Positions 1 to 9,180 are shown, counted from the first letter of the stretch. The stretch: 64,000 nt of DNA from Fulvivirgaceae bacterium JP3-4 (GCA_029309925.1 JARKND010000005.1:744001-808000), one strand, 5' to 3'. Notes: generated from the sequence alone by a model not told the origin. Made by a program: numbers and translations.

Positions 1-1
1 T

Positions 2-868
2 AAAGATTTCAAGTTTTACGAAGGTGATTGTAATGACAATATCTTTTTGGAAAACGTTTTATCGCAAGAACGAGAATTGTCTTGCATTCTACATTTTGCC
101 GCATTCAAATCCGTGGGCGAGTCGGTGGCTCAACCATTGATGTATTATAAAAACAACGTGGGCTCCTTGATAACCTTGTTGGAGGTGATGAAAAAATTCA
201 ATCAAAACAAATTGATTTTTTCTTCTTCCTGCACTGTCTACGGCCAGCCCGATTCTATTCCTGTCAATGAGAGCGCACCTTTTAAGAGAGCCGAGTCGCC
301 TTATGGCGCAACCAAACAAATGTGCGAGCGGATACTGGAGGACGTGGTCGGGAATGGTTTTAAAATCATTTCTTTGAGATATTTCAACCCGATAGGCGCA
401 CACCCTTCTGCACAACTGGGTGAATTGCCTGTGGGAGCACCTAATAATCTTGTCCCTTACATTACTCAAACAGCGGCCAAGGTCCGAAATAAATTAACTG
501 TTTTTGGAAATGACTATAACACTCCGGATGGATCATGCATCCGGGATTTTATTCATGTGGTTGACCTTGCTGTAGCCCATGTTCGTGCGATGGAATTTTT
601 GGATCGTGCCCAGTCTCCAACCCTGTTGGAAACCTTTAACCTCGGAACCGGGGTTGGCGTTTCTGTCCTTGAGCTTGTTAATGAATTTAAGAAAGTTACC
701 AACGTTGAAGTGCCATTTACAATCGGACCACGCAGGCCAGGCGATGTTGAAAAGGTATATGGCGATCCGACAAAAGCAAACAAATTGCTCGATTGGAAAA
801 CAAAATATTCAATTCAGGATTCTTTGCTTCATGCTTGGCAGTGGGAAAAGAAAATCAGGGGCATTTGA
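2..868 (+). CDS. galE: UDP-glucose 4-epimerase (5' end cut by window edge)
   Basis: Interconverts UDP-glucose and UDP-galactose (or the N-acetyl forms) in the cytoplasm, supplying sugars for the glycan locus that follows. The reading frame is open from base 2, so the N-terminal Rossmann glycine motif lies outside the window; 288 codons remain. Visible extended-SDR marks are the HFAAFKSVGESV segment, the SSSCTVYG strand carrying the catalytic Ser/Thr, the catalytic YGATK (Tyr and Lys four apart), the RYFNPIGAHPS substrate loop, and a C-terminal RRPGDVEKVYGDP typical of GalE. The internal TTG at position 47 is not the true start. The next gene starts 9 nt downstream, so it is probably co-transcribed with the wbpE-D-B trio. 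Identity as GalE is strong; exact substrate preference is not readable. Confidence 0.93.
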   Translation, partial: KDFKFYEGDCNDNIFLENVLSQERELSCILHFAAFKSVGESVAQPLMYYKNNVGSLITLLEVMKKFNQNKLIFSSSCTVYGQPDSIPVNESAPFKRAESPYGATKQMCERILEDVVGNGFKIISLRYFNPIGAHPSAQLGELPVGAPNNLVPYITQTAAKVRNKLTVFGNDYNTPDGSCIRDFIHVVDLAVAHVRAMEFLDRAQSPTLLETFNLGTGVGVSVLELVNEFKKVTNVEVPFTIGPRRPGDVEKVYGDPTKANKLLDWKTKYSIQDSLLHAWQWEKKIRGI

Positions 869-877
869 ATTTACCAT

Positions 878-2005
878 ATGAGTTCAATTAAAATGGTTGA
901 TCTGCATGGTCAGTATCTGAAAATCAAGGAAGACATCGACTATGCCATTGAAAAGGTTCTCACTTCAACTGACTTCATCCAGGGGGAAGATGTTAAACAA
1001 TTTACAAAGTCCTTATCGGAATTTATTGGAGGCGCATACACCGTGACCTGCGCAAATGGCACGGATGCTTTACAAATTGCAATGATGGCGCTTGGCCTTC
1101 AGCGGGGTGATGAAGTTATTTTGCCGGTCCACACTTATGTGGCCACAGCCGAAGTAATTGCACTATTGGGATTGACACCTGTATTTGTTGATGTAATTGA
1201 AGATACTTTCACCATTGATGTAAGTCAGCTTGCCCATAAGATTACCTCCAGGACGAAAGCAATCGTTCCTGTCCATCTGTATGGCCAGTGCGCAGAAATG
1301 GAGCCGATTACAAAAATTGCGAGGCAGCATAACTTTTATATAATTGAAGACGCAGCGCAATCTTTGAATGCGATTTATCGCTTTTCTGATGGTACACAAC
1401 GAGCCGCGGGTACCATTGGAGATATTGGTACCACCTCTTTTTTTCCATCTAAAAACCTTGGCTGTTATGGGGATGGAGGAGCTATGTTCACAAACAATCA
1501 AGACGTGGCTGATCTGCTCCGTATGATCGCTAATCACGGCCAGCGTGTAAAATATCATCATGAAGTAGTTGGCGTTAATAGCAGACTTGATACTTTGCAA
1601 GCCGCAATTCTCAACGTAAAACTGAGGCACATCAATGATTACACCGAGAAACGGCAGGCGGTAGCAGCAAGCTATGATGAATTGCTGAGAGAATTGAGTG
1701 AGATTGTTGTTCCCGCCCGAGCATGGTATTCAACACACGTTTTTCATCAGTACACCATCAAAGCTCCGAGGCGTGATGACTTGAAAAAATACCTTGAGAG
1801 AAAGGGAGTACCAACGATGATTTACTATCCGGTTCCGCTTCATCTGCAGAAAGCCTATCAGAATTTTGCGTATCCAAAGGGATCGTTTCCCGTAACAGAA
1901 AAACTTTCGGGAACAGTTTTGTCGCTTCCTATTCACACCGAGATGACAAATGGTGAAGTTGAATTCATTGCCAGTTGCATAAAGGAGTTTTATGGCAAAC
2001 GATAA
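878..2005 (+). CDS. DegT/DnrJ/EryC1 sugar aminotransferase, WbpE/WlbC-like
   Basis: PLP-dependent fold-type I aminotransferase of the sugar-nucleotide family, 375 aa. The PLP Schiff-base lysine is K192 in FFPSKNLGCYGDGGA, and EDAAQ at about 157-161 holds the aspartate that contacts the pyridine nitrogen. The next two genes are an acetyltransferase and a Gfo/Idh oxidoreductase of the WbpD and WbpB types. This trio is known to convert UDP-GlcNAcA into UDP-2,3-diacetamido-2,3-dideoxyglucuronic acid, in which WbpE transaminates the 3-keto sugar with glutamate. I infer that role from the neighbourhood. Its end overlaps the next gene by 14 nt, which argues for translational coupling. Family certain, substrate inferred. 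Confidence 0.88.
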   Translation: MSSIKMVDLHGQYLKIKEDIDYAIEKVLTSTDFIQGEDVKQFTKSLSEFIGGAYTVTCANGTDALQIAMMALGLQRGDEVILPVHTYVATAEVIALLGLTPVFVDVIEDTFTIDVSQLAHKITSRTKAIVPVHLYGQCAEMEPITKIARQHNFYIIEDAAQSLNAIYRFSDGTQRAAGTIGDIGTTSFFPSKNLGCYGDGGAMFTNNQDVADLLRMIANHGQRVKYHHEVVGVNSRLDTLQAAILNVKLRHINDYTEKRQAVAASYDELLRELSEIVVPARAWYSTHVFHQYTIKAPRRDDLKKYLERKGVPTMIYYPVPLHLQKAYQNFAYPKGSFPVTEKLSGTVLSLPIHTEMTNGEVEFIASCIKEFYGKR

Positions 2006-2573
2006 GTATTTTGCCCACCCAACCGCGGTGATCGATGCCGGTTCCGTGATCGGCCAGGGAACCAAAATCTGGCACTTTTCTCACATCATGACTGAATGCA
2101 CCATTGGTGAAAACTGTAATATTGGACAGAACGTGGTTATTTCTCCCAAAGTGATTCTCGGTTGTAATGTAAAGGTGCAAAACAACGTTTCTATTTATAC
2201 AGGAGTGGAATGCGAGGATGACGTATTCCTCGGGCCTTCGATGGTTTTTACCAATGTCATCAATCCTAGAAGCGCTATCAACCGAAAGAATGAATATAGG
2301 AAAACCATTGTGCGCAAAGGAGCTTCCATCGGAGCAAATGCAACTATTGTTTGTGGAAATGAGATTGGTAAGTATTCGTTTATTGGAGCGGGTGCGGTTG
2401 TCACTAAGGCTGTGAAACCATATGCACTTGTCGTGGGGAACCCAGCACGACAAATCGGATGGGTTAGCGAACACGGACACAAGCTTATTTTTGACGAAAA
2501 CGGTCACGCAACCTGTCCGGAAAGCAATGAGCAATATCAACTAGACAAGGGAATGGTTAATAAAATCCTCTGA
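1992..2573 (+). CDS. Left-handed beta-helix N-acetyltransferase, WbpD/WlbB-like
   Basis: 193 aa hexapeptide-repeat acyltransferase, probably trimeric and cytoplasmic, using acetyl-CoA. Imperfect isoleucine/valine-rich hexapeptide turns run from about residue 10 to 150 (for example IGENCNIGQNVVISPKV and IGANATIVCG). The segment FTNVINPRSAINR followed by IVRKGASIGANATI is characteristic of the WbpD/WlbB group, which acetylates the 3-amino group of UDP-GlcNAc3NA. The C-terminal tail HGHKLIFDENGHATCPES resembles the extension seen in this family. It sits between the matching aminotransferase and dehydrogenase, overlapping the first by 14 nt and leaving only 4 nt before the second. The ATG at 1992 keeps the full first helix turn. 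Confidence 0.87.
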   Translation: MANDKYFAHPTAVIDAGSVIGQGTKIWHFSHIMTECTIGENCNIGQNVVISPKVILGCNVKVQNNVSIYTGVECEDDVFLGPSMVFTNVINPRSAINRKNEYRKTIVRKGASIGANATIVCGNEIGKYSFIGAGAVVTKAVKPYALVVGNPARQIGWVSEHGHKLIFDENGHATCPESNEQYQLDKGMVNKIL

Positions 2574-2577
2574 GCGT

Positions 2578-3480
2578 ATGAAAAATTTTGCTTTGATTGG
2601 GGCTGCAGGATATATAGCACCCAGGCACATGAAAGCGATTAAGGATACCGGCAATGCGTTGGTGGCTGCGCTTGACAAACATGATAATGTAGGAATTCTC
2701 GATTCCTATTTTCCGAATGCGGATTTTTTTACCGAGTTCGAACGTTTTGATCGCCATCTTGATAAACTACGTAGAAAAGGGACGGTGATAGATTATGTTA
2801 GCATTTGTTCACCAAATTATCTGCATGATTCGCACATACGCTTTGCATTACGAAATGGCGCAAACGCAATTTGTGAAAAACCACTCGTGCTAAATCCATG
2901 GAATGTTGAGGCGTTGGCTGAATTTGAACAAGAAACGGGGAAGAGAGTTTACACGATCCTCCAACTCCGATTGCATCCTGCAATCGTAGAACTTCGCAAC
3001 AGAATAGCTAACGGCCCAAAAGACAAGATCTATGATGTAGATCTTAATTACATAACCTCCCGGGGCCACTGGTACCAAAGTAGTTGGAAGGGCGAAGTTT
3101 CTAAGTCAGGCGGCATTGCAACTAACATCGGGATCCATTTTTTCGACATGCTTTTATGGATATTCGGTCCTGTAAAAGATGTTCAGACCGATGTTTATGC
3201 CGCGGATCATGCCCGGGGATTTCTAGAACTTGAAAAAGCAAGAGTAAATTGGTCGTTGAGCATAAATTATGACCACTTGCCTGACGATATAAAAAAATCG
3301 GGAAAGCGTACGTATCGCACCTTAAAAATTGAAAATGTTGAGCTCGAATTTTCAGAAGGCTTTACTGATTTACATACAATAAGCTACAAGGGCATATTGG
3401 ATGGTCAAGGGTTCGGTGTCGCAGACGCGCGGCCCTCAATCGACCTCGTTTACAAAATTCGAAGCCAGTTTTCGCATTGA
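2578..3480 (+). CDS. Gfo/Idh/MocA oxidoreductase, WbpB/WlbA-like
   Basis: NAD-dependent sugar-nucleotide dehydrogenase, 300 aa. The N-terminal Rossmann start is FALIGAAGYIAPRHMKAI (about 4-21). The family's EKP motif appears in ICEKPLVLNPWN near residue 100, and the C-terminal alpha/beta domain contains GGIATNIGIHFFDMLLWIFG, a common active-site helix. In the WbpB/WlbA reaction the enzyme oxidises C3 of UDP-GlcNAcA to the 3-keto form that the aminotransferase at 878 uses. The 4-nt gap to the acetyltransferase supports one operon. The UDP-GlcNAc 6-dehydrogenase (WbpA) needed upstream in the pathway is not in this window. The stop codon directly abuts that of the convergent gene on the other strand. 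Confidence 0.87.
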   Translation: MKNFALIGAAGYIAPRHMKAIKDTGNALVAALDKHDNVGILDSYFPNADFFTEFERFDRHLDKLRRKGTVIDYVSICSPNYLHDSHIRFALRNGANAICEKPLVLNPWNVEALAEFEQETGKRVYTILQLRLHPAIVELRNRIANGPKDKIYDVDLNYITSRGHWYQSSWKGEVSKSGGIATNIGIHFFDMLLWIFGPVKDVQTDVYAADHARGFLELEKARVNWSLSINYDHLPDDIKKSGKRTYRTLKIENVELEFSEGFTDLHTISYKGILDGQGFGVADARPSIDLVYKIRSQFSH

Positions 3481-4626
3481 TTACTTTTGATTTGTCCGAT
3501 TGAAAATCGTTAATAGATTAATTACGCTATCAATTACATGCTGCTGCTCACTTTCAGTTAAGTCATAATATAAAGGAATCCGGATAAGCTGGTCAAAGTA
3601 CCGGTGCGAATTTGGTAAAGACTGAGGTCTGTTATTCTGCAGAAAATACTTGCTTAAGTGAAGCGGTGGATAATGGAAGTACGCTTGGATTCCGGCCAGC
3701 TTGAGCTCTTTGATTAAAAAATTCCGCTTTTCTACGGAGTCACACAACAGGTAAAAAATATGGGCGTTGTGTTTGGCGAATGTAGGGATCTGAGGTGGCA
3801 ATACGCCTAGCTCAGCGTCACGTCCAGAAAAGGTCTCGAAATAGATATTCCAAAGCCTCATCCGCCCGTTCTGAATTTCATCAATACTTTCCAATTGAGC
3901 CAACAGGAAAGCAGCTGTGAGCTCCGATGGAAGGAAGGAGGATCCGACATCTACCCACCCGTATTTGTCCACTTCGCCTCTGATAAACGCACTTCTATTG
4001 GTTCCTTTTTCCCATAAAATCTCCGCCCGATCAATAAATCTCGAATCATTTATCACTAGAAGTCCACCTTCTCCGGAAACAATATTCTTTGTGTCATGGA
4101 AAGAAAAACAACCGAAGTGTCCAATTGAACCTAGCGGCTTTCCTTTATAGTAGCCATCAATCGCTTGAGCTGCGTCTTCAATAACTATGAGGTTGTAATC
4201 TCTGGAAATCCTCATGACTGCGTCCATATCGACTGCTACACCAGCGTAGTGGACAACTACAATTGCTTTAGTGTGTTTTGTGATATAATTGGGTAGCGCT
4301 GCAACATTGATGTTGGGATTATGATTCTCAGAGTCTGCAAACACTACTTTCGCACCTCTCAGGAGAAATGGATTTGCTGTTGAAACAAAGGTAAAAGATG
4401 GCATGACTACTTCGTCTCCAGGTCCAACGCCTGACAGAATTGCAGCCATTTCAAGCGCGTCCGTGCACGAGGTAGTAAGAAGCGATTTCTTAAAGTTATA
4501 GCGATCAGAAAAGAACTTGTGGCATTTCTTCGTAAACTGGCCGTTGCCTGATGTTTGGCCACGAAGCGTTTCTGAAATGTATTGAATCTCTTTACCTGTT
4601 ATGTGTGCTTTGTTTAGAACAATCAT
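3481..4626 (-). CDS. dTDP-4-amino-4,6-dideoxygalactose transaminase (WecE/RffA type)
   Basis: PLP aminotransferase of 381 aa. K180 in FSFHDTKNIVSGEGG is the PLP lysine and EDAAQAIDGYY near 150 the cofactor-binding segment. The sequence differs clearly from the other two DegT-type enzymes in the window. The run VLNKAHITGKEIQYI, the YKGKPLGSIGH loop and WEKGTNRSAF are typical of WecE/RffA, which makes dTDP-Fuc4N from dTDP-4-keto-6-deoxyglucose. No RmlA/RmlB or WecD is present here, so the substrate must come from elsewhere. It stands alone on the minus strand, with a good -7 box (TATCTTTG) about 30 nt upstream. Family assignment is strong; the exact sugar is inferred. Confidence 0.85.
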   Translation of the reverse strand: MIVLNKAHITGKEIQYISETLRGQTSGNGQFTKKCHKFFSDRYNFKKSLLTTSCTDALEMAAILSGVGPGDEVVMPSFTFVSTANPFLLRGAKVVFADSENHNPNINVAALPNYITKHTKAIVVVHYAGVAVDMDAVMRISRDYNLIVIEDAAQAIDGYYKGKPLGSIGHFGCFSFHDTKNIVSGEGGLLVINDSRFIDRAEILWEKGTNRSAFIRGEVDKYGWVDVGSSFLPSELTAAFLLAQLESIDEIQNGRMRLWNIYFETFSGRDAELGVLPPQIPTFAKHNAHIFYLLCDSVEKRNFLIKELKLAGIQAYFHYPPLHLSKYFLQNNRPQSLPNSHRYFDQLIRIPLYYDLTESEQQHVIDSVINLLTIFNRTNQK

Positions 4627-4655
4627 TTAAAAGAACTTATTTTGCTAAAACTATG

Positions 4656-4663
4656 CAAAGATA
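4656..4663 (-). promoter_or_regulatory. Bacteroidota-type -7 box for the WecE-like gene
   Basis: On the minus strand this reads TATCTTTG, an exact match to the TAnnTTTG -7 element of Bacteroidota. Transcription would start near 4650, leaving a leader of roughly 24 nt before the ATG at 4626. I could not find a well-spaced -33 TTG/TTTG partner. Confidence 0.5.
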
Positions 4664-4682
4664 AAACGCACGTCAATACCTC

Positions 4683-5297
4683 ATGGAACCTCCTAGTATT
4701 ATATATCAGCGCGTGGGAATCTACAGAGCGGTTATGAATGTTTTGTATGGCGGAAAGTATAAACAGCGATTTAAACCGGTCATAGATGAACTTTCAGACC
4801 TTCCAATGGGATCAAGGGTTTTGGAATTATGCTTTGGAGACATCCTGATAGCGGCTGCTTGCAAAAAGGCCGGGTATTCATGGGTGGGATTTGACATTAA
4901 TACCAAGTTCATAGAGCACGCAAAAAAATTTGGTTTTGATGCGAGATATGGAGATGTGCTAACCTTGCCAGCACTTCCCAAGGCGGATGTTTGTATCATG
5001 CTTGGATCGTTTTATCATTTTCATAAACATCCTGTCGATATTCTTGGTAAAATGCTTGATGCCGCTCCGGCAATCTTATTTTCCGAACCCGTCTTGAACC
5101 TCTCTAGCCAGAAAGGGTGGCTTGGCTTTATTGCAAAGCGAGCCGGCAACGCAGGTAACGGGGATGAGGCGTTCCGGTATAATAAACACTCGTTCCTCAA
5201 CGTCCTTGAGGATGCTAGTAAGGTTTTGAATTTCTCAATTGAAGAGATCGGTGAGTTCAAGAAAGATATTATTATAAAAATTAGAAGACATGAATAG
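4683..5297 (+). CDS. Class I SAM-dependent methyltransferase
   Basis: 204 aa protein with a Rossmann-type methyltransferase core. The SAM-binding motif I is LELCFGDILIAAACKKAG (about 47-64), the acidic end of strand 2 is VGFDINTKFI, and the motif II/III region is DARYGDVLTLPALPKADVCIMLGSFYHF. The family methylates small molecules or sugars; the substrate cannot be read. It overlaps the downstream glycosyltransferase by 8 nt, so the two are co-expressed and may act on the same lipid-linked or membrane-associated glycan. Divergent from the WecE-like gene with a 56-nt gap. Confidence 0.72.
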   Translation: MEPPSIIYQRVGIYRAVMNVLYGGKYKQRFKPVIDELSDLPMGSRVLELCFGDILIAAACKKAGYSWVGFDINTKFIEHAKKFGFDARYGDVLTLPALPKADVCIMLGSFYHFHKHPVDILGKMLDAAPAILFSEPVLNLSSQKGWLGFIAKRAGNAGNGDEAFRYNKHSFLNVLEDASKVLNFSIEEIGEFKKDIIIKIRRHE

Positions 5298-6297
5298 GCC
5301 AGAGCTCAGCATTGTAATTCCTGTATACAATTCCGAAAAATGTCTGGATGAGCTGAATGCGCAGGTTGCCGATGCATTGAAAGGCATTGCTTACGAAATG
5401 ATTCTTGTTAATGATAAAAGTAAAGATGGGAGCTGGCAAAAAATCATTTCGCTAACGCAGATCAACGCAAGCATAAAAGGAATCAACTTAAAGAAAAATG
5501 CCGGACAAGATAACGCGATCATGGCCGGCCTTTCGCAGGTTTCCGGAGAATTCGTTGTAATAATGGACGATGACCTTCAACATTCTCCTTACGACATCAC
5601 GAAGCTGCTGGAAAAATGCAAGGAGGGTTTTGATGTCTGCTATGCTTTTTTTGGTGAAAAAAAACAGTCGCCCTGGAAAAATGTCGGGAGTCAGTTGAAC
5701 GACCTCATAGCCGAGATATTTCTAAAAAAACCAAGAGGATTGTATTTGTCTCCATTTAAGATAATGCGCGAGTCGGTAGCTAGAAAAATTGTAGATTATA
5801 AAGGTCCATTTCCCTACGTGGACGGAATAATTTTGTCGATCACTTCGAATTTTACGCAGCTTGAGCTTGTGCATCAAAAAAGATTTGGAGGGAAAAGCAA
5901 TTATAACTTCGTGCGATCAGTGTCGGTTTTTTTAAAACATGTCACTGGCTTTTCACTATATCCTCTGCGAATAGTTACGTTAATTGGAATTGCTGCTGCA
6001 AGCTTGTCGTTTTTTCTGGGCGGGTATTTTATCATTGACTACCTGACAAACGAAAATCAGGTTGAGGGATGGATCACGCTAGTTCTCTTGCTGGCATTTT
6101 TTAATGGTTTGATATTAATGTGCCTCGGCTTGATTGGAGAGTATATAGGCAGGATATACCTTACTGTGACAGCTAAACCTCAATATGTGATCGACAAAAA
6201 AGTTGGTTATGAATTCATTTCCTTAAATAAGGACACTGCTAATGAATCGCCAAAAAAATTTAATCAAACACAGGAACGACTTCACCCGCAGGAGTGA
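5290..6297 (+). CDS. Membrane-anchored GT2 glycosyltransferase (GtrB/ArnC/DPM1-like)
   Basis: 335 aa. The N-terminal GT-A domain (about 1-220) begins LSIVIPVYNSEKCLDELNAQ and contains the nucleotide-binding MILVNDKSKDGSW and the metal-binding DDDLQHSPYD. Two hydrophobic segments follow at about 230-252 and 262-285, ending in a cytosolic tail with QYVIDKK. This layout is that of transferases that move a sugar from a nucleotide donor to undecaprenyl phosphate (GtrB, ArnC, DPM1 relatives). The lipid-linked sugar would then be flipped and used by a GT-C enzyme; the neighbour at 6260-8284 is a candidate partner. Its 3' end overlaps that convergent gene by 38 nt. Confidence 0.85.
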   Translation: MNRPELSIVIPVYNSEKCLDELNAQVADALKGIAYEMILVNDKSKDGSWQKIISLTQINASIKGINLKKNAGQDNAIMAGLSQVSGEFVVIMDDDLQHSPYDITKLLEKCKEGFDVCYAFFGEKKQSPWKNVGSQLNDLIAEIFLKKPRGLYLSPFKIMRESVARKIVDYKGPFPYVDGIILSITSNFTQLELVHQKRFGGKSNYNFVRSVSVFLKHVTGFSLYPLRIVTLIGIAAASLSFFLGGYFIIDYLTNENQVEGWITLVLLLAFFNGLILMCLGLIGEYIGRIYLTVTAKPQYVIDKKVGYEFISLNKDTANESPKKFNQTQERLHPQE

Positions 6298-8284
6298 TTT
6301 CCAATTTTAGCTGCTTTGTTATTCCAGCGTCTTGGAAGCGCTTCTCCTGAAGGTCTTTTTGTCGATAATATTCGAAGCTATAATCCTTGTCAACACAATG
6401 TTCAAGTAGATATCCATCCTTTCGCGTCATTCCTGTCAGAGCGGGAAACATAAATGGATAAATGTTACACGGATATTTTTCCGCCAACAAACTCACATCA
6501 TTGATCACGAGGGCTGTTTGTCGTTTCACATTGAAAGGAATTGTATCCAGGGAATAAAGACTTTTTAAGTTGTGATAGTATGGACTCACCGATAGACTTG
6601 AGTCCATCTTGCTCCATAACAATTTCCTTTCTCTTAACAATGTTGTGTATCCCACTGATCGAGGCAATAATTCTTCCGATAATTCCCTCCCACCAATTCT
6701 GCTGTAGATCACATAAGTCTCTCGGAAAAATCTCTTTTGCGCGAAGCGGAAATTTCGAATCATGACAATACCACTCAGAATGACAACAGCACCGCACACA
6801 ACAAGCGCAGCTTTATTGATCGTACCCACCAAAGCGTTAACGCGCATCAGAACTTCAGGCAGTATGGCCAAAATAAACACCAATGAAAACCAAAAGTGTA
6901 CGTCCATAAAATAATTTGCGCTGCCACCATTGATATGAAGAAATGCCCCAGGTAAAAAGCCTGCAACACATATTACTAGGATTGTTTCAATGAGAATTCG
7001 GTAATCATTTTCCCTCTTACTCCCTCCCATTAAATAGAGGATCAAAAAAACCAAGAGTATAGACCAGAAGTAATAAACCAAAATGAAACCAAAAATATTA
7101 ATACTTACGTAGTTGTTTAAAAAATGAAATAGTGTAACCGTATGCCCTGATGATTCATTCATTGTCAAAACGAGAGAACCACACGAGATGATTGCCACGA
7201 TTGTTCCGAAAATCAAAGTTGATTTTTGCTTGTATAATTTAAGTCGTAGAAAAAGGTAAAACAGAACAGCGTCAAAAATGAAAAGGGTTGAAATTTTCGT
7301 TATTCCAATCAAGAAAATTTGAAGGATGCAGATAATGTAGAGTAATGATTTTGGACCTTGACGGGACTCACGAATTGACTCGAAATGAAAGATGATAAGG
7401 TGAAGCGCCAGGAAGAAAAAAATTAAAGAGACGCAGTATGATTCACTGGTAGCGAAGGCACTCCAGTTACTTGTTGCTTTTTGCATTATGCCGTTCGGAA
7501 AAACACCAACCATGCATGCTATAAAAATCAGCCAAAAAGCTAGGCGGAAGTTATACACCTGGCCGTTCCGCTCTGCCCACGCCACTGGGAAAGCCATTAC
7601 GACCTTGAACAGAAGTGGAATAAATACTACAGGAAATCCAAGTTGATAGAATGTAAATGCATGAATGTCTAAACCCTTCGAGAGCGATGCGAAGATCAGG
7701 TGACTTCCAAAGTGATAAGGAACAAACGGAACACCGTTAAGACCTGTGCTGGGAATGTGATAGGTTTTGATCATTTGGGTTATCGCAACATGAAACCACG
7801 TGTCGATATGGCCTTTGCTTTCAAAGGGCATCAACTCAAGCAGCATCGGATGAAGATAGTGACCGCCCCATACTTTAATGATCACCCAGATTGAAAGCAG
7901 CGAAATAAATACAATTGATACACCCTCATAACGTTCCCATTCTTTGAAATAGCCAAACAGATTGACAAAGAGAGAAATCAAACCTATGGCTGTAAAAAAA
8001 TACGCGGTTTTCACTGACAGAAAACCAAGTAAGCAAGCAATCATCAACAGTGCGAAGGTCAGAACGTATTCATCCTGCACAAATATTGTTCTTAGTTTTG
8101 CACGCTTAGACCCAATTAATGCAATTGGAAAATTTATAAAACATAGAGCCAGTCCAAGCACCGTCAGCGAAGGATACCATTCGAATTCCAGACCAGATCT
8201 TATTAAACTGTACAGACATGCGATAAGAATGGACATGATCGAAGTGTAAATCGCGATTCGTCTGCGCGAATGAATTTGCGGCAT
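6260..8284 (-). CDS. Large polytopic membrane protein, possible GT-C glycosyltransferase
   Basis: About 674 aa with a dozen or so hydrophobic segments in the first 500 residues and a soluble C-terminal part of roughly 170 residues. I do not recognise the family with certainty. The segment HIDTWFHVAITQMIKTY followed by VPYHFGSHLIFASLSKGL lies in an extracytoplasmic-type loop after several helices. It resembles acidic/His loops of GT-C enzymes that use polyprenyl-phosphate sugars. I chose the ATG at 8284 rather than 8356 because an AGGA-like ribosome site lies just upstream and the extra 24 residues look non-native. It runs convergent to the GT2 gene, overlapping its last 38 nt. A role in glycan transfer is inference from topology and location. 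Confidence 0.6.
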   Translation of the reverse strand: MPQIHSRRRIAIYTSIMSILIACLYSLIRSGLEFEWYPSLTVLGLALCFINFPIALIGSKRAKLRTIFVQDEYVLTFALLMIACLLGFLSVKTAYFFTAIGLISLFVNLFGYFKEWERYEGVSIVFISLLSIWVIIKVWGGHYLHPMLLELMPFESKGHIDTWFHVAITQMIKTYHIPSTGLNGVPFVPYHFGSHLIFASLSKGLDIHAFTFYQLGFPVVFIPLLFKVVMAFPVAWAERNGQVYNFRLAFWLIFIACMVGVFPNGIMQKATSNWSAFATSESYCVSLIFFFLALHLIIFHFESIRESRQGPKSLLYIICILQIFLIGITKISTLFIFDAVLFYLFLRLKLYKQKSTLIFGTIVAIISCGSLVLTMNESSGHTVTLFHFLNNYVSINIFGFILVYYFWSILLVFLILYLMGGSKRENDYRILIETILVICVAGFLPGAFLHINGGSANYFMDVHFWFSLVFILAILPEVLMRVNALVGTINKAALVVCGAVVILSGIVMIRNFRFAQKRFFRETYVIYSRIGGRELSEELLPRSVGYTTLLRERKLLWSKMDSSLSVSPYYHNLKSLYSLDTIPFNVKRQTALVINDVSLLAEKYPCNIYPFMFPALTGMTRKDGYLLEHCVDKDYSFEYYRQKDLQEKRFQDAGITKQLKLEITPAGEVVPVFD

Positions 8285-8487
8285 GGGCGTCCTGAATATT
8301 TTACAAAATGTACTTGAAATCCCGTATTTTTGAAAAAAATGGATGTATAAAACCATGAAAACCTTTTATTCCAAACCAAGAGGCAACTCACCTTTTGATT
8401 TCACACAGAAAGGATTTTTGCTCGCAATCCGTTTTAAAATTGTTTAATTTTTTCCGGGGCTGATACAGCAAAATTTGGACACTAGAG

Positions 8488-9180
8488 ATGACTGTTAACT
8501 CTTTTTTCAAGGCGATCCTCAATAAGTCAAGAATTTCCCGTTTGAAATGGCACGACTTGAGAAGTACGCAACCTGTTTCGAGAATATTTGGAAGAGATCG
8601 TGGAGCTCCTATCGATCGATTTTATATTGAAAAGTTCTTAAGTGAAAACCGAAATTTTATAACAGGAAGTGTCCTTGAAATAGCCGAGAATAGATATTCA
8701 AAGCAATTTGGGACCGGTGTAGTTGCTTATGAAATTCTTCATGTGGAGCCTAAAGACAATGCAACAATTGTTGGTGACCTTACTAATCGCAATACGCTGC
8801 CCGAAGGTAAAATTGATTGTTTCATTTGCACACAAGTTTTAAACTTCATTTATGACTTTCATAAAGCAATTGAAGGAGCTCACCACCTTTTAAAGCCTGG
8901 TGGTGTAATGCTGGCTACCGTGGGCGGCATATCACAAGTCTCGACTTATGATTCTGAACGGTGGGGGCATTTTTGGAGTTTTTATCCGCAAGGGATTGAA
9001 AGAGCGTTCAAAGATGTATTCGGAAAAGATAATGTAAAGGTAAACGTCTATGGCAACAGCTTAACTGCCATTTCCTTCGTGAAAGGAATGGCATGGCAGG
9101 AACTTACCGAAGAGGAGCTCAACTTTCATGATCCCGATTATCCAGTGACAATTACAGTAGTTGCACAAAAAAATCTATAA
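8488..9180 (+). CDS. SAM-dependent methyltransferase, type 11-like
   Basis: 230 aa. The SAM-binding region is atypical: SVLEIAENRYSKQFGTG replaces the glycine-rich E/DxGxGxG loop. The later parts are standard: the acidic GDLTNRNTLPEGKIDCFICTQVLNFIYD strand and the post-motif LKPGGVMLATVGGISQ. Such proteins sit often in O-antigen and capsule clusters and methylate sugars or synthesise methylated termini. Stands as a single gene on the plus strand, divergent from the membrane protein at 6260-8284 and convergent to the epimerase gene at 9322. Substrate unknown. Confidence 0.65.
   Translation: MTVNSFFKAILNKSRISRLKWHDLRSTQPVSRIFGRDRGAPIDRFYIEKFLSENRNFITGSVLEIAENRYSKQFGTGVVAYEILHVEPKDNATIVGDLTNRNTLPEGKIDCFICTQVLNFIYDFHKAIEGAHHLLKPGGVMLATVGGISQVSTYDSERWGHFWSFYPQGIERAFKDVFGKDNVKVNVYGNSLTAISFVKGMAWQELTEEELNFHDPDYPVTITVVAQKNL

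Noticed and set aside
89-469. Long minus-strand frames opposite galE and many other antisense frames
   Set aside because: They mirror real genes, have no recognisable domains and show codon patterns expected of shadow frames.
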